This document shows, one piece after another, positions 10,797 through 21,200 of a stretch of DNA of 64,000 nucleotides. Position 1 is the first letter of the stretch; every line of letters begins with the position of its first letter. The notes under the pieces are model-generated. The model was not told where the DNA came from. It saw only the letters and a list, made by a program, of their open reading frames with translations, and did no database searches. The position numbers and the translations under genes were made by a program. This stretch comes from Winogradskyella sp. (GTDB taxonomy: Bacteria > Bacteroidota > Bacteroidia > Flavobacteriales > Flavobacteriaceae): NCBI GenBank assembly GCA_013002225.1, contig JABDKL010000131.1, positions 62,001 through 126,000 of the forward strand. The letters run 5' to 3'.

Positions 10797-10830
10797 GAAA
10801 AGCCAATCATTTTTTGATTGGCTTTTTCTT
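10797..10830 (+). terminator. Intrinsic terminator after the PorE-like gene
   Basis: The stem AAAAGCCAATCA/TGATTGGCTTTTT with a short T-rich loop and a T-rich tail lies 10 bases past the stop. It lies inside the upstream open extension of ruvB, which argues against that extension being translated. Confidence 0.85.
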
Positions 10831-10838
10831 TATATTTG
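10831..10838 (+). promoter_or_regulatory. Candidate -7 element for ruvB
   Basis: TATATTTG matches the Bacteroidota -7 consensus TAnnTTTG and lies directly behind the terminator, 7 bases before the ruvB ATG. I see no TTG at the expected distance upstream, so the assignment is weak. If real, the mRNA would have almost no leader. Confidence 0.4.
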
Positions 10839-10845
10839 TTTTAAT

Positions 10846-11868
10846 ATGAACGAAAACCTAGATCCCACTAACGAAAACTTTAGTCCAGAAGAACTTGATG
10901 TCGAAAAAAAGTTAAGGCCCTTAACTTTTAATGATTTCACTGGTCAAGACCAGGTCTTAGAAAATTTATTGGTTTTCGTACAAGCGGCAAATTTAAGAGA
11001 GGAAGCACTGGATCATACATTGTTTCATGGCCCTCCTGGTTTGGGCAAAACGACCTTAGCCCATATTTTAGCAAATGAATTAGATGTAGGTATAAAAGTG
11101 ACTTCAGGTCCAGTATTAGATAAGCCAGGTGATTTAGCAGGGCTTTTAACAAATTTAGAAGACCGGGATGTTTTGTTTATCGATGAGATTCATCGTTTAA
11201 GTCCTATTGTAGAAGAATACCTTTACTCTGCAATGGAAGATTATAAAATTGATATAATGATTGAGTCTGGCCCGAATGCTAGAACCGTTCAAATCAATTT
11301 AAACCCTTTCACTTTAGTGGGTGCAACGACACGCTCTGGATTACTAACAGCACCTATGAGAGCACGTTTTGGTATAAGTAGTCGTTTGCAGTATTATAAA
11401 ACGGATTTGTTAACGACCATTGTGCAACGAAGCGCCTCAATTTTAAATATGCCTATTACTATGGAAGCGGCGATTGAGATTGCAGGTCGTAGTCGTGGAA
11501 CGCCGCGTATTGCAAATGCCTTATTAAGACGTGTAAGAGATTTTGCCCAAATTAAAGGCGATGGTAAAATTGATATTAAAATATCCAAATTTGCATTAGA
11601 AGCTTTAAATGTAGACGCCCATGGCTTGGACGAAATGGACAATAAAATCCTTACTACCATAATCGAAAAATTTAAAGGCGGACCGGTTGGTATTACTACC
11701 TTGGCAACAGCTGTAAGCGAGAGTTCTGAAACCATTGAAGAAGTGTACGAACCCTTTCTTATACAACAGGGATTTATTATGCGCACGCCACGAGGTCGTG
11801 AGGTTACAGAGCAAGCCTATAAGCATTTGGGAAAAATTAAAGGACCAACACAAGGCGGTTTGTTTTAG
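10846..11868 (+). CDS. ruvB: Holliday junction branch migration ATPase RuvB
   Basis: The hexameric motor of the RuvABC recombination complex, 340 residues from the ATG at 10846. Visible are the Walker A motif [11 protein letters not shown], Walker B LFIDEIHR, the sensor phrase [18 protein letters not shown], and the C-terminal winged helix ending in the typical [11 protein letters not shown] reject the longer in-frame start at 10789 because that stretch is the terminator of the preceding gene and gives an atypical N-terminus. ruvA is in the same window at 17704 but not adjacent, the usual arrangement in this group. No ruvC is seen here. Confidence 0.97.
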   Translation: MNENLDPTNENFSPEELDVEKKLRPLTFNDFTGQDQVLENLLVFVQAANLREEALDHTLFHGPPGLGKTTLAHILANELDVGIKVTSGPVLDKPGDLAGLLTNLEDRDVLFIDEIHRLSPIVEEYLYSAMEDYKIDIMIESGPNARTVQINLNPFTLVGATTRSGLLTAPMRARFGISSRLQYYKTDLLTTIVQRSASILNMPITMEAAIEIAGRSRGTPRIANALLRRVRDFAQIKGDGKIDIKISKFALEALNVDAHGLDEMDNKILTTIIEKFKGGPVGITTLATAVSESSETIEEVYEPFLIQQGFIMRTPRGREVTEQAYKHLGKIKGPTQGGLF

Positions 11869-11999
11869 CCCATAAGTGTCTTTATCCTAATAAATAACAC
11901 CTCCAAGCTGTTTAACTATTATTTTGTGCTTTTGTCTATAAGTCAACAACAAATAATGAGCAGATACTATATTTACAGACACTAAATAATGCTCTGATA

Positions 12000-13340
12000 A
12001 TGAAACACCTACTAAATAAGATATCATTATGTCTTGCTGCCCTAATTTTAAGCTCTTGCTTTTCAGATAAGGATGATTATGAAAATTTACCGAGCTCAAT
12101 AGCCTTAGAGAACCGATTAATCGAATTGTATGGTTCTAAGACGGACCTCATCCAGCCATTAGAAACAGATTATCTGGCAATTCCTAGCGATTTAAATAAC
12201 CCAATTACCGAGGCTAAAGTCGAACTAGGTAAATTACTATATCACGAAACAATGATAGCCAGAAATGCCAGTCATGATGATGGCATGAACACCTATTCAT
12301 GTGCTAGTTGTCACCATGTAGATGCAGGTTTTCAAAGTGGTATTAAACAAGGTATAGGAGATGGAGGTATAGGGTTTGGATTAAAAGGCGAAGGTCGAAC
12401 AAAAAATACCAATTATCCGGAAACAGATCTCGACGTACAACCTATAAGATCTCCTACTACACTAAATGTAGCATTTCAGCAAGTCATGCTATGGAATGGT
12501 CAGTTTGGTGCAATCGGGCCTAATCAGGGAACAGAGGCTCAATGGACCACAGGAACACCTATGGAGAATAACAACTTAGGATTTGAAGGCGTAGAAATTC
12601 AAGCCATTGCTGGATTAGATGTACACCGCTTGGTTATAAACGAAGATGATATAATTAACTCATCCTATAAGGCGCTTTTTGATATTGCATTCCCTGATGT
12701 TAGTGTTAATAATCGCTACTCTAAATTAAATGCAGGATTGGCTATAGCTGCGTATGAGAGAATTCTTCTGCCTAATCAATCACCATTTCAAAGATGGTTG
12801 AGAGGCGAAGAAAATGCTATGGCTGAAGATGAGATCGCTGGCGCAAAGTTATTTTTTGATAAAGCACAGTGTTATACGTGTCACTCTGGTCCAGCACTCA
12901 ACGATAACAAATTTCATGCTTTAGGTATGAATGATCTGGAAGGTGCAGAAGTTTTAACAGTGATTGATGAAAGAACCAAAAAAGGTAGAGGCGGATTCAC
13001 TGGAAATGCAGATGAGGATTATCAATTTAAAACACCACAACTATACAATTTGAAGGATGTTCAATTTTTTGGACATGGAGGTAGTTTTAATTCTATAAAA
13101 AGCGTAGTTGAATATAAAAACGAGGCGGTGGCTGAAAACTATAGTGTGCCTCAAAACAAAATCTCACCTCAATTTATGCCATTAGGTCTAACTGATGTAG
13201 AAGTAGAATTAGTAACCCTATTTTTAGAAAAATCATTGTATGATGATAATTTACAACGGTACGTTCCTGATAATCTGCCTTCTGGTAATTGTTTTCCAAA
13301 TGCAGATGTCATGTCCTCTGCCGATTTAGGTTGTAACTAG
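12000..13340 (+). CDS. Di-haem cytochrome c peroxidase family lipoprotein (MauG/CCP type)
   Basis: The 446-residue protein starts with a lipoprotein signal ending LSSC, so it is probably anchored to a periplasmic or outer-membrane face. Two haem c attachment sites are seen: CASCH near residue 101 in the N-terminal domain and CYTCH near residue 294 in the C-terminal domain. This spacing is that of bacterial cytochrome c peroxidases and MauG relatives, which reduce hydrogen peroxide or oxidise protein side chains. It stands alone between ruvB and queG with no obvious operon partner. The exact substrate cannot be told from sequence; several paralogues per genome are common in this phylum. Confidence 0.9.
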   Translation: MKHLLNKISLCLAALILSSCFSDKDDYENLPSSIALENRLIELYGSKTDLIQPLETDYLAIPSDLNNPITEAKVELGKLLYHETMIARNASHDDGMNTYSCASCHHVDAGFQSGIKQGIGDGGIGFGLKGEGRTKNTNYPETDLDVQPIRSPTTLNVAFQQVMLWNGQFGAIGPNQGTEAQWTTGTPMENNNLGFEGVEIQAIAGLDVHRLVINEDDIINSSYKALFDIAFPDVSVNNRYSKLNAGLAIAAYERILLPNQSPFQRWLRGEENAMAEDEIAGAKLFFDKAQCYTCHSGPALNDNKFHALGMNDLEGAEVLTVIDERTKKGRGGFTGNADEDYQFKTPQLYNLKDVQFFGHGGSFNSIKSVVEYKNEAVAENYSVPQNKISPQFMPLGLTDVEVELVTLFLEKSLYDDNLQRYVPDNLPSGNCFPNADVMSSADLGCN

Positions 13341-13364
13341 ATTATTTAAAAACATTATTGTAGT

Positions 13365-13384
13365 TTAGTTCTTTTAAGAACTAA
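13365..13384. repeat. Perfect 9-bp inverted repeat just before queG
   Basis: TTAGTTCTT and AAGAACTAA are separated by two T residues and end one base before the TTG start of queG. The two-base loop is too tight for a normal hairpin and no T-run follows, so an operator for a dimeric regulator is more likely than a terminator. No function is established. Confidence 0.5.
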
Positions 13385-13385
13385 T

Positions 13386-14306
13386 TTGTCCAAACAAAAA
13401 TATACAGATGCTATAAAAGCCGAAGCTAAACGCCTTGGCTTTTTGTCTTGTGGTATAAGTAAAGCAGAATTTTTAGAAGAAGAAGCGCCAAGATTAGAAG
13501 CTTGGTTAAAAAATAATATGAATGGCGAAATGCGTTATATGGAAAACCATTTCGATAAGCGTTTAGACCCAACTTTACTGGTAGAAGGCTCTAAAAGCGT
13601 AGTTTCATTATTATTAAATTATTACCCTTCAGAATTTCAGAGTGAAGACGCTTACAAGCTTTCTAAATATGCTTATGGAACAGATTATCATTTTGTAATA
13701 AAAGACAAATTAAAATCACTTCTCCATTTTATACAAGATGAAATTGGTGATGTGAATGGCCGTGCTTTCGTAGATTCTGCCCCAGTCTTAGATAAGGCAT
13801 GGGCTGCAAAATCTGGGTTAGGGTGGATTGGTAAACACTCTAATTTATTAACGCAACAAGTTGGGTCATTTTATTTTATTGCAGAATTGATTATAGATCT
13901 AGAACTCGAGTATGATAGGCCAGTTACTGATCATTGCGGAACGTGTACTGCATGTATTGACGCCTGCCCGACAGAAGCAATTACAGAACCTTACATAGTC
14001 GACGGTAGCAAATGTATTTCCTATTTTACGATAGAACTAAAAGAAAATATCCCTACAGAATTCAAAGGGCAGTTTAATGATTGGATGTTTGGGTGCGACA
14101 TATGCCAGGATGTATGCCCATGGAATCGGTTTTCTAAATCACACGATGAACCATTATTCAATCCACATCCAGAATTGTTATCCATGACTAAAAAAGATTG
14201 GGAAGAAATAACCGAAGATACTTTTAAGAAAGTGTTTAAAAAATCACCTGTTAAGCGCACAAAGTTTAAGGGTCTTGCACGTAACATAGAGTTTTTAAAA
14301 GATTGA
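13386..14306 (+). CDS. queG: Epoxyqueuosine reductase QueG
   Basis: This 306-residue cytoplasmic enzyme performs the last step of queuosine tRNA modification, reducing epoxyqueuosine with a cobalamin and two 4Fe-4S clusters. The cluster motifs are plain: [16 protein letters not shown] and [11 protein letters not shown]. Phrases such as [27 protein letters not shown] and the N-terminal [13 protein letters not shown] are typical. The start is a TTG at 13386; no ATG precedes the conserved N-terminus in frame, and the length fits the family. A perfect inverted repeat ends one base before the start codon. Confidence 0.95.
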   Translation: MSKQKYTDAIKAEAKRLGFLSCGISKAEFLEEEAPRLEAWLKNNMNGEMRYMENHFDKRLDPTLLVEGSKSVVSLLLNYYPSEFQSEDAYKLSKYAYGTDYHFVIKDKLKSLLHFIQDEIGDVNGRAFVDSAPVLDKAWAAKSGLGWIGKHSNLLTQQVGSFYFIAELIIDLELEYDRPVTDHCGTCTACIDACPTEAITEPYIVDGSKCISYFTIELKENIPTEFKGQFNDWMFGCDICQDVCPWNRFSKSHDEPLFNPHPELLSMTKKDWEEITEDTFKKVFKKSPVKRTKFKGLARNIEFLKD

Positions 14307-14645
14307 TCTAAAAATTTCATACGTAAATATTTTGTTTTTTTTTTCTCCAAAACAACCCATGTCATAATTTAATGTCAGAATGGTTAAATAAGTCTGACGG
14401 ATTTACCTCTAATCACATAAACATTTTCACTGAAAACAGAGCTATTGAATTATCAATTTGAAGTAATGCTACTCAAAAACCTCGTAATTAAGAAAACTTT
14501 AAGACTCATCTGGTAAATGCATTAAGATTCTCATGTATGTAGCAAGGCTAAACGCTATCATCTTCTTAATTTTGAAGTCATTGGAGCAGATACTCTGCGA
14601 CGTTTATTCAATAGACGTTTTTACAAATTAAAATTTTAATAATTT
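14307..14645. other. Non-coding gap between queG and the fasciclin gene
   Basis: About 340 bases without a convincing gene. I find only short open frames, a weak 6-bp inverted repeat (GTCAGA at 14374-14379, TCTGAC at 14393-14398) and a direct repeat of GACGTTT (near 14597 and 14615) close to the next gene. No tRNA, riboswitch or clear promoter could be recognised. Confidence 0.5.
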
Positions 14646-15176
14646 ATGAAAAAGATAGTATTTAAAAAACTAACATTAACCTTAGCACTTTTATTTTCTT
14701 TCACATTGGCATTTGCACAAATGGGAGATTCTAATGTTTTAGAAGGTGTTAAAGACACAAAAAAATATAAAACTATAGAAGTCATTCAGATGGACAAAGA
14801 TCTTTCTGTTCTAACGAGTCTACTATATATGTCTGGTTTAAATGAATCATTAGAAAGTCTTGAAGGCGAGCATACCTTGTTTGCTCCTACAAATGCGGCT
14901 TTTGCAGATATGTCAATAGAGGCCTTTGCAGAATTAACAAATCCTGAAAACCGTGCAGAATTGGTTAGCTTTTTAAACCTGCATTTTCTGCCAAATAAAG
15001 TGATGAGTTCAGACTTGAATGATACACAAAAAGTTGATACTCCAAACGGAACTATTTCAGTATATAAAAATGATAGTACCATTGGATTTGGTGGAGCAGT
15101 AATTGAAAATGCTGACCTTGAAACCAAAAATGGAGTCATTCATATTACCAATTCAGCTGTCGCAGCGGATAAGTAA
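14646..15176 (+). CDS. Secreted fasciclin (FAS1) domain protein
   Basis: This 176-residue protein has a clean signal peptide ending AFAQ and one FAS1 domain covering most of the rest. The family motifs are present: the H1 box region HTLFAPTNAAFADM and a C-terminal H2-like phrase NGVIHITNSAV. FAS1 proteins are extracytoplasmic adhesion or matrix proteins; no sorting domain or second anchor is visible, so it is probably periplasmic or loosely surface-bound. It stands alone, with a long upstream gap and its own terminator downstream. Confidence 0.93.
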   Translation: MKKIVFKKLTLTLALLFSFTLAFAQMGDSNVLEGVKDTKKYKTIEVIQMDKDLSVLTSLLYMSGLNESLESLEGEHTLFAPTNAAFADMSIEAFAELTNPENRAELVSFLNLHFLPNKVMSSDLNDTQKVDTPNGTISVYKNDSTIGFGGAVIENADLETKNGVIHITNSAVAADK

Positions 15177-15200
15177 TTCTGAATTAAGATAAAATGTCCA

Positions 15201-15240
15201 AATGGATTTTGAATTTAAGTATTCAAAATCCATTTTTTTA
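15201..15240 (+). terminator. Intrinsic terminator after the fasciclin gene
   Basis: A perfect 14-bp stem, AATGGATTTTGAAT with ATTCAAAATCCATT, and a 6-base loop, followed by a run of T residues, 24 bases past the stop. Confidence 0.9.
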
Positions 15241-15292
15241 TGCTTTTTAGTGAGAAATGAAAAATCGATAGATACCCAATAATTAAATTTAG

Positions 15293-15323
15293 TTATCAAA
15301 AACCTTAACATTAACTATCTTTG
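15293..15323 (+). promoter_or_regulatory. Probable promoter of the malic enzyme gene
   Basis: TATCTTTG at 15316-15323 fits the -7 consensus TAnnTTTG. Twenty bases upstream stands TTA (15293-15295) where TTG is expected. The spacing equals that of three better promoters in this window. The ATG lies 21 bases downstream. Confidence 0.55.
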
Positions 15324-15344
15324 ACAACTTATTGTAAAAGGAAT

Positions 15345-17630
15345 ATGAGTAAACAAAGTAAACGTATAGAGGCCTTAGTATATCATGCCAAACCAACGCC
15401 TGGAAAAATAAAAGTTGTACCAACAAAAAAACACGCATCGCAACGGGATTTGTCATTAGCATATTCCCCAGGTGTTGCAGAACCTTGTTTAGAAATAGAC
15501 AGAGATGTTAATAACGTTTATAAATACACAGCCAAAGGTAACTTAGTTGCTGTAATCTCTAATGGTACTGCAGTTTTAGGTTTAGGAAACATTGGTCCAG
15601 AGGCGTCCAAACCAGTAATGGAAGGTAAAGGTTTGCTTTTTAAAATATTTGCAGATATAGACGTCTTCGATATTGAAGTTAATACTGAAAATATTGAGGA
15701 GTTTATAGCTACGGTAAAAAATATTGCGCCAACCTTTGGTGGTATTAATCTTGAAGACATCAAAGCTCCAGAAGCATTTGAAATAGAACGCCGTCTTAAA
15801 GAGGAGTTAGATATTCCGGTTATGCACGATGACCAGCATGGTACAGCAATAATATCTGCAGCGGCCTTATTAAATGCCTTAGAATTAGCAAAAAAGAAAA
15901 TAGACAAAGTTAAAATTGTTGTTAGTGGTGCAGGTGCAGCTGCCATCTCATGTACGCGTTTGTATCAATCTTTTGGTGCAAAACGGGAAAACATTGTTAT
16001 GTTGGATAGCAAGGGTGTAATAAGAAAAGATAGAGAAGGCCTAACTACTGAAAAGGAAGAATTCGCAACACATAGAAAAATAGATACCTTAGAAGAGGCC
16101 ATGAAAAAAGCAGATGTCTTTATCGGCTTATCAATGGCAGATATTGTCACTCCTGCAATGTTAAGAATGATGGCCAAAAATCCCATTGTTTTTGCGATGG
16201 CAAATCCTAATCCCGAGATTAATTATCAACTTGCAGTCGATACTCGAGATGACATTATTATGGCAACAGGGCGAAGTGATCACCCTAACCAGGTAAATAA
16301 TGTATTGGGTTTCCCATTTATTTTTAGAGGTGCTTTGGATGTTAGAGCAACTAAAATAAACGAAGCCATGAAAAAGGCTGCAGTTTTGGCATTAGCAAGA
16401 CTTGCAAAGGAGCCTGTACCAGAACAGGTCAATATAGCATATGCCGAAACACGACTCACATTTGGTAAAGACTATATTATTCCAAAACCATTTGATCCAA
16501 GACTAATTGCAGAGGTTCCTCCTGCAGTTGCCAAAGCAGCGATCGAGAGTGGAGTTGCTAAGGAACCTATAGAGGATTGGGAACGTTATAAAAACTCACT
16601 GCTAGAACGTTTAGGGTCGGATAATAAATTAATAAGACTCCTGTCTAATAAAGCTAAAAATAATCCTAAACGGGTAGTTTTTGCAGAAGCCGATCAGTTA
16701 GATGTGTTAAAAGCAGCTCAAATAGCACTCGATGAAGGGATTGCTATTCCTATACTACTCGGTAGAAAAGATACCATCTTGGCACTAATGGAAAGTATTG
16801 AATTTGAGGCCGAAGTAGAAATTATCGATCCTAAATCAGATGAAGAGCTAGACCGTAAAAATAAATATGCAGAGGCTTATTGGAATCAAAAGAAGCGAAA
16901 AGGAGTTACCAAACACTCGGCACAGAAAATTATGCGGGAGCGTAATTATTTTGCTGCGATGATGGTTAATGAGGGTGATGCGGATGCATTAATTTCGGGT
17001 TACTCAGCGAGTTACCCAAATGTTGTAAAACCAATGCTGTCACTTATCGGAATGGCTAAGGGTGTTACCAGAATTGCCACTACCAACATCATGATGACGC
17101 AAAGAGGTCCAATGTTTTTGAGTGATACAGCTATAAATATAAATCCTTCAGCAGAGGATTTGGCAAAAATTGCATACATGACCTCTAAAGTGGCTAAAAT
17201 GATAGGTGTAGAGCCAGTAATTGCAATGACATCCTATTCTAATTTCGGTTCTTCAGAAAACCCTAACGCAAAAAAAGTTAGAGAGGCCGTAGCAATTTTA
17301 CATGAGGCTTATCCAGATATGGTGGTAGATGGAGAGGTGCAAATAGATTTTGCCCTAAATTCTAAAATGCTTCAGGATATATTTCCGTTTTCAAAATTAG
17401 CTGGTAGAAAAGTAAATACGCTCATCTTCCCTAACTTAGATTCTGCTAACATAACTTATAAACTCTTAAAAGAATTAAATAAAGCCGAGTCTATTGGACC
17501 TATTATGATAGGTATGAACAAACCGGTTCACATTCTTCAACTTGGAGCAAGCGTGGATGAAATTGTAAATATGGTAACAGTGGCCGTTGTTGACGCTCAG
17601 GAACGTGAAAAACGGCAACAAAAGAAGTAA
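15345..17630 (+). CDS. maeB: NADP-dependent malic enzyme with phosphotransacetylase-like C-terminal domain
   Basis: The 761-residue cytoplasmic enzyme decarboxylates malate to pyruvate and makes NADPH. Residues 1 to about 425 form the malic enzyme domains, with LGLGNIGPEASKPVMEGK, the catalytic MHDDQHGTA and the nucleotide-binding VVSGAGAAAIS. The rest resembles phosphotransacetylase, the usual regulatory fusion of MaeB enzymes that sense acetyl-CoA. I choose the ATG at 15345, preceded by AAAAGGA; the in-frame TTG at 15321 overlaps the -7 promoter element and would lie upstream of transcription. The gene is followed by ruvA on the same strand after 73 bases. Confidence 0.95.
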   Translation: MSKQSKRIEALVYHAKPTPGKIKVVPTKKHASQRDLSLAYSPGVAEPCLEIDRDVNNVYKYTAKGNLVAVISNGTAVLGLGNIGPEASKPVMEGKGLLFKIFADIDVFDIEVNTENIEEFIATVKNIAPTFGGINLEDIKAPEAFEIERRLKEELDIPVMHDDQHGTAIISAAALLNALELAKKKIDKVKIVVSGAGAAAISCTRLYQSFGAKRENIVMLDSKGVIRKDREGLTTEKEEFATHRKIDTLEEAMKKADVFIGLSMADIVTPAMLRMMAKNPIVFAMANPNPEINYQLAVDTRDDIIMATGRSDHPNQVNNVLGFPFIFRGALDVRATKINEAMKKAAVLALARLAKEPVPEQVNIAYAETRLTFGKDYIIPKPFDPRLIAEVPPAVAKAAIESGVAKEPIEDWERYKNSLLERLGSDNKLIRLLSNKAKNNPKRVVFAEADQLDVLKAAQIALDEGIAIPILLGRKDTILALMESIEFEAEVEIIDPKSDEELDRKNKYAEAYWNQKKRKGVTKHSAQKIMRERNYFAAMMVNEGDADALISGYSASYPNVVKPMLSLIGMAKGVTRIATTNIMMTQRGPMFLSDTAININPSAEDLAKIAYMTSKVAKMIGVEPVIAMTSYSNFGSSENPNAKKVREAVAILHEAYPDMVVDGEVQIDFALNSKMLQDIFPFSKLAGRKVNTLIFPNLDSANITYKLLKELNKAESIGPIMIGMNKPVHILQLGASVDEIVNMVTVAVVDAQEREKRQQKK

Positions 17631-17703
17631 CTCGTTAGTTTTATTAACAATGATGAAATGCAAATAATTTTATTACATTTGGATTTCTAACTATTTGCTA
17701 TAA

Positions 17704-18285
17704 ATGATTACTCACTTAGAGGGGAAGCTTGTTGAGAAAAATCCTACTGATGTCGTTATTGATTGTAACGGAGTAGGTTATTTCATAAATATTTCACTAC
17801 ATACATACTCTCAAATTCCAGATAGAGAAGATTTAAAATTATACACCTATCTCCAGGTTAGAGAGGATGCACATAGTCTTTATGGTTTTGCAACTAAAAC
17901 AGAACGTGAAATTTTCAAATTATTAATCTCAGTTAGTGGAATAGGTGCTAATACAGCAAGAACAATGTTGTCTTCCTTAACTCCAGACCAGGTTAAAGAG
18001 GGGATTGCAGGTGAAGATGTGGCCTTAATTCAGAGTGTTAAAGGTATAGGCTTAAAAACCGCCCAACGGGTAATTATAGATTTAAAAGATAAAGTGTTAA
18101 AAGTTTATGGTATTGACGAACTTTCTTTAATACCAAACAATACGAATAAAGAAGAAGCGTTATCTGCTTTAGATGTTTTAGGCTTTAATAAAAAGCAATC
18201 AGAAAAAGTGGTTGATAGGATTTTAAAAGCTCAGCCAGAAGCCCAAGTAGAGCAAATTATTAAAGAAGCTCTAAAAAACTTATAA
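17704..18285 (+). CDS. ruvA: Holliday junction DNA helicase subunit RuvA
   Basis: The 193-residue protein binds four-way DNA junctions and recruits RuvB. It has the N-terminal OB-like domain (MITHLEGKLVEK.P), two helix-hairpin-helix motifs (LISVSGIGANTARTML and SVKGIGLKTAQRVI) and the C-terminal domain that contacts RuvB. Its stop codon TAA overlaps the sprA ATG by one base (TAATG at 18283-18287), so sprA is probably translated in part by ribosomes leaving ruvA. The ruvA-sprA order is conserved in flavobacteria as I recall it. Confidence 0.97.
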   Translation: MITHLEGKLVEKNPTDVVIDCNGVGYFINISLHTYSQIPDREDLKLYTYLQVREDAHSLYGFATKTEREIFKLLISVSGIGANTARTMLSSLTPDQVKEGIAGEDVALIQSVKGIGLKTAQRVIIDLKDKVLKVYGIDELSLIPNNTNKEEALSALDVLGFNKKQSEKVVDRILKAQPEAQVEQIIKEALKNL

Positions 18286-21200
18286 TGCAATTGAACAAAA
18301 CTAACAATAGGTCAATCATCTCATTTCGATTTTTATGCATCTTAGCATTGGCAATGTTAATAAACAGTTTTGCATTTGCCCAAGAAACAGAACAAGAACA
18401 AGACTCTACTAAAACAACGTATGCGTTAGGTGAATTAAAAATGCCTAACCCTAATAGTATAGTTTCTAAATACACTTACGACCCTATTTTAGATCGATAC
18501 ATCTACACAGAAAAAATAGGTAATTTTAATATTAATTATCCCTTAATTCTTACGCCTAAAGAATTTCAACGCTTAGTTTTACAAGAAAAATTAAAGGCAT
18601 ATTATAAACAAATGGCTGATGCTGCAGCGGGTCAAAAAGAAGGTGCAGAGGAAGCTCAAAAAAATCTATTGCCAGAATTTTATGTAAACTCAGGATTTTT
18701 TGAAACCGTTTTTGGTGGGAATACCATAAATGTAGTACCAAGTGGGTCAGCAGAAGTAGATTTAGGCGTTTTATTTTCCAAGCAAGACAATCCAGCTTTC
18801 TCTCCTAGAAACCGGACAAATTTTACATTCGATTTTGATCAGAGAATTAGTTTGGCATTATTAGGTAAAGTAGGTACGCGGTTGCAGGTTACAGCAAATT
18901 ATGACACTGAGGCAACCTTGGATTTTCAGCAACTTATTAAACTCGAATATACGCCAACAGAGGACGATATTGTACGCAAAATAGAAGTTGGTAACGTCAA
19001 TATGCCACTTAATAGTTCACTTATTACTGGAGCTCAAAGTTTATTTGGAGTTAAGACCGAACTACAATTTGGTAAAACAAGGGTTACAGCAGTATTCTCA
19101 GAACAACAATCGCAATCGCGTTCAGTTGTCGCGCAAGGTGGTGGTACATTAGAGGAGTTTGAGTTTTTTGCTAGAGACTATGACGAAAACCGACATTTTT
19201 TCTTATCCCATTATTTTAGAGACGAGTATGATGATGCTTTATTACAATATCCGTTTATAGATAATCAAGGTCTTCAAATTACTCGGGTTGAGGTTTGGGT
19301 AACTAATAGAAATAATCAAACCGAAAACGTCCGAAACATTGTTGCATTTCAGGATTTAGGTGAGTCTGAGCAAGAAAATATAGGACTACCTACAATTCCA
19401 CCTGGGTTTATTAATGATCCCGGAGCTCGACCAAAAAATAGTAATAATGATTTAAATCCAAATAATATTGGTGGACCGGGATCTGTACTTACTGAAGCAG
19501 TACGTGAAATAACAACTATTGAGCAAGGCGTGACTATACCTGTAAATGAAGGTTTTGACTACGGTAAATTAGAGGCTGCCCGAAAACTCGAAGAGGGTAG
19601 AGATTATTTCTTACATAGCAGATTAGGTTATATTTCTTTAAACCAAAGATTATTAAATGATGAGGTTTTGGCAGTTGCTTTTCAATATACAGTAGGCGGT
19701 GAGGTGTACCAGGTAGGTGAATTTGCTAATGACGGCGTGGATGCTACCGAAGTAGGCGAAGCCGTAAATGGAAATGAAATTGTTATTAATCAGAGTCTTG
19801 TTTTAAAGATGTTGAAAAGTGCTGTGACAAATGTAGAGCAGCCTATATGGGACTTAATGATGAAGAACATCTACGATACAGGTGCATTTCAATTAAGTGA
19901 GGAAGATTTTAGGTTAAACATATTTTATACTGAAGCTTCTCCTGTAAATTATATTAGACCAGTAGAGGGTACATCGTTTCCGCCTTTTGACAATAATACA
20001 CCCTTTAATAGTGATGATACCCAAATACAGGAAACGCCACTAATTAGATTATTTCATCTGGATCGCCTAAATTTTAATAACGATCCACAAGAAGGTGGTG
20101 ATGGCTTTTTTGACTATGTGCAAGGGCTGACGGTTTTGTCGCAAAATGGAAAAATAATTTTTACAAAGGCAGAACCATTTGGTCGTTACCTATTTGATGT
20201 TTTAGATGATGATGGTAACCCAAATGATAACGAAACAGAATACGAGCAAGATACCTACACAAACCCAAATCAGGAGAAGTATGTTTATGACCTGTTATAT
20301 AAATCTACTAAAACTGAAGCTCTTGATGAAGCTGAAAAAAACAAGTTTCAAATAAAAGGGCGATTTAAAAGTAGCGGTGGCGGAGGTATACCCATACCAT
20401 TTAACGCTGCAAGAGGTTCTGTAAGAGTTACAGCCAATGGGCAGCTTTTGGTAGAAGGTATTGACTATACCGTGAACTATGCTGCCGGCCGAGTAGAAAT
20501 ATTAGATGAAGCCTTAAAAGCTTCAAATACACCTATAAATGTAGACGTAGAAAACAATGCTTTATTCGGGCAACAGACCAGACGATTTACAGGTGTAAAT
20601 GTGGAACATCAATTTAACGACAACTTCGTTTTAGGAACTACGTTGTTAAACCTTAACGAAAGACCTATAACGCAAAAGGCGAATTTTGATTCGGAGCCCA
20701 TAAATAACACCATTTTTGGATTTAATGGGAATTATTCAACAGAAGTACCATTTTTAACACGACTGGCAAATAAATTACCAAACATAGACACGGATGTGCC
20801 ATCGAATCTTTCAGTAAGAGGTGAATTTGCTTATTTACTTCCAGGAGCGCCAAAAGGTACAGATTTTAATAGTGAGGCAACAGCATATATAGACGATTTC
20901 GAAGGGACACAAGGCTCTATAGATCTATTGAGTCCTTTGTCCTGGTATTTGGCAAGTCGACCAGATGTACTCCCTCCGAATGTACGCGGTAGTAGTGATC
21001 CAGGAATTGAAAATGGATATGGTAGGGCCTTCTTAAACTGGTACACTATTGATCCAATATTTTATAGTAATCAACGGCCAGATGGTATTACTGAAGACGA
21101 TGTGTCAAATGTCTACACACGACGCGTATTTATAGACGAAATATTTCCGGAGGTAGATATCGTACAAGGGCAAACTTCAGTGATTAATACATTAGATTTG

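Noticed and set aside
10789..10845. In-frame upstream extension of ruvB, starting at an ATG just behind the PorE-like gene
   Set aside because: It spans the terminator of the preceding gene and a -7-like promoter element, and the extra residues do not resemble RuvB. The ATG at 10846 gives the family length.
11394..11853. Open frames of 130 and 82 residues antisense to ruvB
   Set aside because: They are shadows of a well-conserved gene, with no recognisable motif or promoter.
14307..14645. Possible small RNA or small gene in the longest gap
   Set aside because: Only a 6-bp inverted repeat and short frames are seen; no promoter-terminator pair or conserved fold could be recognised by eye.
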